A stretch of DNA of 64,000 bases. It comes from Kitasatospora gansuensis (GTDB lineage Bacteria; Actinomycetota; Actinomycetes; Streptomycetales; Streptomycetaceae). The position numbers were made by a program, and so were the translations under genes. The stretch's first letter is position 1, and every line of letters starts with the position of its first letter. Positions 60,601 through 64,000 of the stretch are shown here, piece by piece. Location: NCBI RefSeq assembly GCF_014203705.1, contig NZ_JACHJR010000001.1, forward strand, positions 1,426,001-1,490,000. The letters are read 5' to 3'. The notes below the pieces were generated by a model, which was not told where the DNA came from, did no database searches, and saw only the letters and a program-made list of their open reading frames with translations.

Positions 60601-62674
60601 CGGCTGCGGCCTCGCCTGCGTGGGCTGTGGTCGGGGTACCGCTGCCCAGGGGTGGGAAGGTTGCTGACGCTGTGAAAGCTGCCAAGGTCGGTGGGCTGAG
60701 GTCGACGTTGAAGTAGCAGTACGCCGAGCTCGGCCCGCTGAGGGTGCCGTCCGTGGCCCAGACGTTCCAGCCGTACTGGTGACCGTCACGCACCTGGGCA
60801 CCGATGTTGGTCCTGACAAGCGTCCCCGTAGCGGCATCACCGGGGCTCACCGGCCAGGAGACGTCGGCGGGAGAGCCGGCACCGTTGCTGGTCATGTTGT
60901 CCCAGACGTGGTAGCCCGCCTTGAGGCTGACGCCCTGCATCTCGGTGGTGAGCGTAGCGTCCAAAGTAATGTTGGAGGTGTTGCCGTTCAGACTGGTCAT
61001 ACCGATCCAGCCCGGCGTACCCGCACCGCAGGCCGCTTCGGCGGGGTTCTGCGTAGCGGGGGTGGTGTTCATACCGGACGGTGCCTTGGGCGCGATGTCG
61101 TACGTGGTCTTGATGTACGGGTTGGTGCCGAAGCGCATGAACCCGTAGTTGGTGTCGTACTTGCTCTCGTTGCCGAACAGACCGAACGTCAGGGCGTCGT
61201 TGTCGAGGTAGTTCCTGATGGTACTGGTGACGTCGAAAAGCACCGGAACGGGGTCACAACGACCTGCGAAGGCAGCGCTTTTGACGGTCTGGGTGCGGAT
61301 AGTGGAGACCTCGCGCGGGCCTGGCCAGACGGTGTCCTTGTTGATGGGGTCCATGAGTTTGAGGGTGACGGGCCAGGTGTTGCTGCAGCCGTTGTCGGCG
61401 CCGTAGGTCTCGGTGAAGTACAGGGTCGAGTTCGAGACAACCATGCGGCTGTCAAGGTATTTGGTGTCGATTTCGTAGAAGGAGCGGTAGAGGCCGAAGC
61501 ACTCGTCGTAGTGCTGATAGCCAATGCCCTGGCCGTTGGTCTGGGGCTGGTCGTAGAGCTTGTCGCCCGGGCAGCCCTCCTTGACCTCGGTGTAGTGGTT
61601 GGTGCTGCCGGTGGCGGGGCTGACGTAGGGGTCGATGTACACGGGCCAGGTGGTGGTCGGGCTGGTGAGCTGGCCGGCGTCGGGGGTGAGGGTCAGACCT
61701 GCGCTGTCTGCGCTGACAGCGACCGAAGAGACGCGCGCGTCGCGGCCGGGACCTTTCTCGGAGGAGACAGCCGTGTCGGACGCGTCGATCGTGATACCGA
61801 CGGAGTCGGCCGCCCGCGCGGCGGGAGCCACTGGTGCTGGTGCGCTCAACGACTTGGCAACGCCGGCGGTCGGCGCCGTGGCGACGGTGGAGTCCCACAT
61901 CACGGGGGTGGGTGTGGTGAAAGCGGCCGTGCCGTCGGATGCCTTGGCGGTGATGTTGCCGGCTTGATCGGCTGTGACGGTCAGCCCGTTGGTGGTCGTC
62001 GCCAGGCGCAGGCTCTTCAGGACCGGGTTGGCGGCCGCTGTGGCATCGCGGACGACCAAGACCTCACGGAAGGCGCCCTGGTCGGTGACGGTGGCCTTCA
62101 GGTCCACACCAGGCAGCACGCTCTCATAACTGGCATTGTCGCCGGACACCGTGGGTGCGGGCAGCCTGAACGGGAACGTAAGAGCGAGGCTGCGGCCCTG
62201 AGAGTCCGTGAAGGTGGCGAGCGGGCCAGTCCCTCCACCGGAGAGCACCACACCGGACGGGGTGGCCTTCGGCGCGTAGGTGCCGTCGGGGTTCTTGGCA
62301 AGGGTGGCGTCGACCGGGGTCCAGGTGCCGTTCTTCTTGACCCGGGCGGGCTGCTGATGGTCAGTGCGGGTCAGCGTCCCATCGGGGTTGGCGACGGTGA
62401 GGCTGATCGGAGTGGTCAGCTCATCGACCGTCACCGACTTCCCGGTGCTCTTCGCCTTCGCCCTGGCGACCTGCACCGGCCCGCCCCCCGCCGATGCGAG
62501 CTCCGTGGCGGTACTGGCCGGGGGTGTCGTGTTGCCAGGCGGGACCGCCCATGGGCGGTCGTCCGCGAACGCCTGCCCTCCGAGTCCAGTGAGAGTGGCG
62601 GTCACTGCTGCTATGAGTGCGACAGCACGATGGCGCGACCGCCGCGAGGGCGGCCGATAGTCTTTGTGATACAT
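57677..62674 (-). CDS. giant secreted DNRLRE / ricin-B / LamG protein
   Basis: A 1665-residue secreted protein. A signal peptide of about 35 residues (YRPPSRRSRHRAVALIAAVTATLTGLGGQAFA) precedes a beta-rich N-terminal region. A DNRLRE-like domain follows at about 365-530. An FG-GAP/VCBS-type calcium repeat (AGDLTGDGIPDMLATTTDGNLTL) lies near 788-815, a ricin-B lectin trefoil near 1058-1170 (CLDIAG, QIWNCN, QLWDCN), a second FG-GAP-type segment (PGDVNGDGNPEI), and two LamG-like domains near 1253-1431 and 1480-1665. ATG 62674 has AAGGA 8 bases upstream. It is divergent from an RHS gene, the usual neighbour of such proteins. Confidence 0.88.
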   Translation of the reverse strand: MYHKDYRPPSRRSRHRAVALIAAVTATLTGLGGQAFADDRPWAVPPGNTTPPASTATELASAGGGPVQVARAKAKSTGKSVTVDELTTPISLTVANPDGTLTRTDHQQPARVKKNGTWTPVDATLAKNPDGTYAPKATPSGVVLSGGGTGPLATFTDSQGRSLALTFPFRLPAPTVSGDNASYESVLPGVDLKATVTDQGAFREVLVVRDATAAANPVLKSLRLATTTNGLTVTADQAGNITAKASDGTAAFTTPTPVMWDSTVATAPTAGVAKSLSAPAPVAPAARAADSVGITIDASDTAVSSEKGPGRDARVSSVAVSADSAGLTLTPDAGQLTSPTTTWPVYIDPYVSPATGSTNHYTEVKEGCPGDKLYDQPQTNGQGIGYQHYDECFGLYRSFYEIDTKYLDSRMVVSNSTLYFTETYGADNGCSNTWPVTLKLMDPINKDTVWPGPREVSTIRTQTVKSAAFAGRCDPVPVLFDVTSTIRNYLDNDALTFGLFGNESKYDTNYGFMRFGTNPYIKTTYDIAPKAPSGMNTTPATQNPAEAACGAGTPGWIGMTSLNGNTSNITLDATLTTEMQGVSLKAGYHVWDNMTSNGAGSPADVSWPVSPGDAATGTLVRTNIGAQVRDGHQYGWNVWATDGTLSGPSSAYCYFNVDLSPPTLAAFTASATFPPLGSGTPTTAHAGEAAAVSVSSTDPVPGSCAPNPCISSGVQAFQYALDTNIPVSGASTVNATLVNGKPTATIPITVPNNQWGTHTLYVRAIDNAGNTQATAATYSFYAPWNPNAKVTAGDLTGDGIPDMLATTTDGNLTLIGGNSDPSSTPVTASTSARSPRRDGWNNYLIAHRGGLSQQGIDDLFAYNKALRLMYIYNNDAAAVPAGAAGHFSLTENVQGPLEHRACQTSNGPLTCSGQPSDWSQLTQLVAPGTISASLYNATHPAKRALAPDMITVESGKLWYYIGGDDPNTYFRDVRPIGSGDWTNTTLVGVGNVGATVTGTAPTATTTGGTPTLWVRNNVTGAISSYPLTFDNDGNPTSVITAPTQASLVSGITGTSGQSLCLDIAGSATTNGTPAQIWNCNSTDAQRFTLGTDNTVHVLGKCLEARGTGNDAPVQLWDCNNSSSQQWIPGPQPGTLKNLQSGRCVDDPGSNPAPGTKLVIYDCSGSGNQNWAGTSGGALPAPQSVLPLGLNSTTYPAISTPGDVNGDGNPEIYAIAANGQIVSNPGAGPADRWKLTDNTNAARAANTLTPNGGATVTADATRGNVLTGNGATAYAASVNPSVDTGKSFTVSAWTKLSSLDNNSTFVSQSGTSANGLQLYYSSWKHAFAFGHPWADDTTGNQTAAYGPTTGNAAPTMGTWYHLTGVYDAASKQLTLYVNGTKAGTATYAGTTWNATGPIQIGRRLLGTNSYGDYLAGSVSDVQTYPTALTDVTVVTAMSNIAQFSPATTLGYLLTQPADRWKLADKTDSIRPNDLTLAGHSGWPNDATRGLVLGLDGTPGARASTAGPVINTTQSYTVSAWAYLTNTNGFATVVGQSGNSTSAFFLQYSAAFKSWTFTTPSVDDANLATYAAAYDPTLPALNTWTHLVGVYDATNQTISLYVNGTLVSTASNISTWPAGGPLTIGNAKVENPFPGKISDVQTWNTAFPAATVAALKAGTQPTPVQLS

Positions 62675-62970
62675 CGTCAGATTCCTTAATATTGCAAAAC
62701 TTTGGCCAAACATGGCGCGACCGCTAGCGCTGGCGTAACTGCCTGCCCCCGAGATTCGCCCCATTTCGTCCATCGTGATCGACTCCGCCTCATTTAGCAG
62801 TGACACTCCGTCATCAATGAGGCCCAGTAGTCATTTCTGATGACCGAGGAAGGCTATTGCGCCCCCTTGTGTGCTGGCAATAGCGTTCCGCAGCCAGGCA
62901 TCTTCCCTGGTCAGGGACATAACGGACCATCAGTAGGCTCCGTAAATTGATTGACGGGAGAACGCGCGTC
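62675..62970. promoter_or_regulatory. divergent promoter region of the lectin/RHS pair, less GC-rich
   Basis: This 296-bp gap is noticeably richer in A/T than the rest of the window. It carries an inverted repeat GCTATTGC ... GCAATAGC (62853-62884, 8-bp arms, 16-base loop). The lectin-gene frame stays open to 62806 with a possible GTG start, but that would bury the signal peptide, so I do not use it. Foreign origin or a special regulatory region are both possible. Confidence 0.5.
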
Positions 62971-64000
62971 GTGCACGCACGCTCGATAGGTTTGAGGGGC
63001 GCGCGTGGTCGCGCCAGATTCAGAGGGGGAACCCTCTTCACAGCGGTCCTGACAGCGATGTCTCTGATGGTGCCGATAGCGAGCGCCGAGACCCTCGTGG
63101 GGCCGTATAAGTACACGGACAAGTTGTGGGCGGCGGATCCGCTGCCGGACTTGCCGAAGGTCCAGGGCCACAACGCCGATGGCAGCGGCAAGGCACTCGA
63201 CTCATCGGTTCCGGTGGGTGCCCGTGAGCTCCGCTCCCACAAGGTCGAAGCAGCCAAGTGGCCTGCTGCCTCGACACGTACCGTCAAACCCGGTGTCGCG
63301 CAGGCGTCTTCGGGCCCGGTAACCGTTGCCCCGGCTACTGCTGACGCGCGGACGAAGGCTGCGGCCGGTGGATCGCCCCAGGGCGACCCGTCCTCGGTAA
63401 AGGTCGAGACGGTCGATCACGCGAAAGCTCAGGCCGCGAACGTGGACGGTCTGTTGGTCGGGCTGACGCAGCAGGACGGCCAAGACCCGGGTGCTGTAGC
63501 GGTGTCCATCGACTACGGCTCGTTTGCGCAGGCTTACGGCGGCGGGTGGGCCTCCCGCCTGCACCTGGTGCAGATGCCGGCGTGCGCGCTGACGACGCCC
63601 GAGGTCGCGTCGTGCCGCACCCGGCAGCCGCTGGAGACGGTCAACGACCCGGTGACGCACAAGCTCAGTGCCACGGTTCAGCTGCCCTCGCGGACTGGAC
63701 TGAGCACTGGTGACGCTGAGGCGTCGTCGATGTGGCTGGATGCGGTGGCATCCTCCGGCACGGCCGTTGCGGCTGTGTCCGGAACCGGCGGCTCACAAGG
63801 CAGTTACACCGCCACGTCACTGTCGGGGTCGGGTTCGTGGGGCTCCAGCCAGGGCGCCTTCACGTACGGCTACCCGATCAGCGTCCCGCCCGCTCTTGGT
63901 GGAAGCGCACCGTCGGTGGGCCTGTCGTACAACTCGCAGTCGGTGGACGGCAAGACCTCGGCACGCAACTCGCAGGCGTCATGGATCGGTGACGGCTGGG
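62971..64000 (+). CDS. RHS-family secreted protein, N-terminal part (cut by window edge)
   Basis: The first 343 codons of a secreted RHS protein. After a signal peptide ending near ASAE (residue 39 or so) comes a 200-residue N-terminal region, then the SpvB/RHS-like start: YTATSLSGSGSWGSSQGAFTYGYPISVPPALGGSAPSVGLSYNSQSVDGKTS and SWIGDGW. RHS proteins form a beta-barrel shell that encloses a C-terminal toxin or effector domain. The start is GTG 62971 with GGGAG at a wide spacing. The repeats, core and C-terminal effector lie beyond the window. Confidence 0.8.
   Translation, partial: MHARSIGLRGARGRARFRGGTLFTAVLTAMSLMVPIASAETLVGPYKYTDKLWAADPLPDLPKVQGHNADGSGKALDSSVPVGARELRSHKVEAAKWPAASTRTVKPGVAQASSGPVTVAPATADARTKAAAGGSPQGDPSSVKVETVDHAKAQAANVDGLLVGLTQQDGQDPGAVAVSIDYGSFAQAYGGGWASRLHLVQMPACALTTPEVASCRTRQPLETVNDPVTHKLSATVQLPSRTGLSTGDAEASSMWLDAVASSGTAVAAVSGTGGSQGSYTATSLSGSGSWGSSQGAFTYGYPISVPPALGGSAPSVGLSYNSQSVDGKTSARNSQASWIGDGW

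Noticed and set aside
62675..62806. Longer start (GTG 62806) for the giant lectin protein
   Set aside because: It would place 44 residues in front of a good signal peptide; ATG 62674 has its own AAGGA site.
1..64000. tRNA, rRNA, IS element or phage gene
   Set aside because: No transposase motif, terminal inverted repeat or cloverleaf was noticed. Reading by eye could miss a tRNA; tRNAscan-SE would settle it.

Overview
This is a very GC-rich 64 kb stretch with dense, often translationally coupled genes and many GTG/TTG starts. It reads as chromosome of a filamentous actinomycete, most likely Streptomycetaceae (Streptomyces or Kitasatospora). Supporting marks are a four-gene conservon (CvnABCD), an iron-box promoter of the DmdR/IdeR type, a phenylacetyl-CoA epoxidase operon, a leaderless cysteine leader peptide before cysteine dioxygenase, and a secreted RHS protein. 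I saw no rRNA, tRNA, CRISPR array, transposase or phage gene.

Region 1-13 kb. The left edge holds a cyclodipeptide synthase followed by a cytochrome P450 cut by the window, a diketopiperazine locus. Next come a cyclophilin, a two-gene 1,3-diaminopropane module behind an iron box, a secreted repeat protein, a methyltransferase, a toxin-antitoxin pair, and a CitAB/DctSR-type two-component system divergent from dctA.

Region 13-32.6 kb. Two hypothetical genes precede the conservon, an MHYT membrane sensor and a P450. modABC (molybdate uptake), an LPETG wall protein, a NarL-type two-component system divergent from an ABC-2 exporter, and a PucR regulator divergent from a ferredoxin reductase/desaturase pair follow.

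Region 32.6-45 kb. After a Pth2 hydrolase, an unknown protein, a YbjQ protein and a flavin monooxygenase comes paaABCDE, with two PaaR-like operator matches upstream. An SRPBCC/TetR pair, an M20 peptidase with a coupled 53-aa ORF, a GNAT protein, an aldo/keto reductase/TetR pair and an ADP-ribosylglycohydrolase complete it.

Region 45-64 kb. A small membrane protein precedes the cysteine leader peptide, cysteine dioxygenase and rhodanese. An OpuC-type compatible-solute ABC operon follows, then an oligopeptide-binding-like protein with no export signal, a secreted transglycosylase, a membrane protein, YidD, a Bcr/CflA exporter and two small unknowns. The right end carries a 1665-residue secreted DNRLRE/ricin/LamG protein divergent from the N-terminal part of an RHS protein, which looks like a polymorphic toxin or surface system.

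Coordinates, starts and motifs were read by eye. Family assignments rest on motif recognition without database searches.
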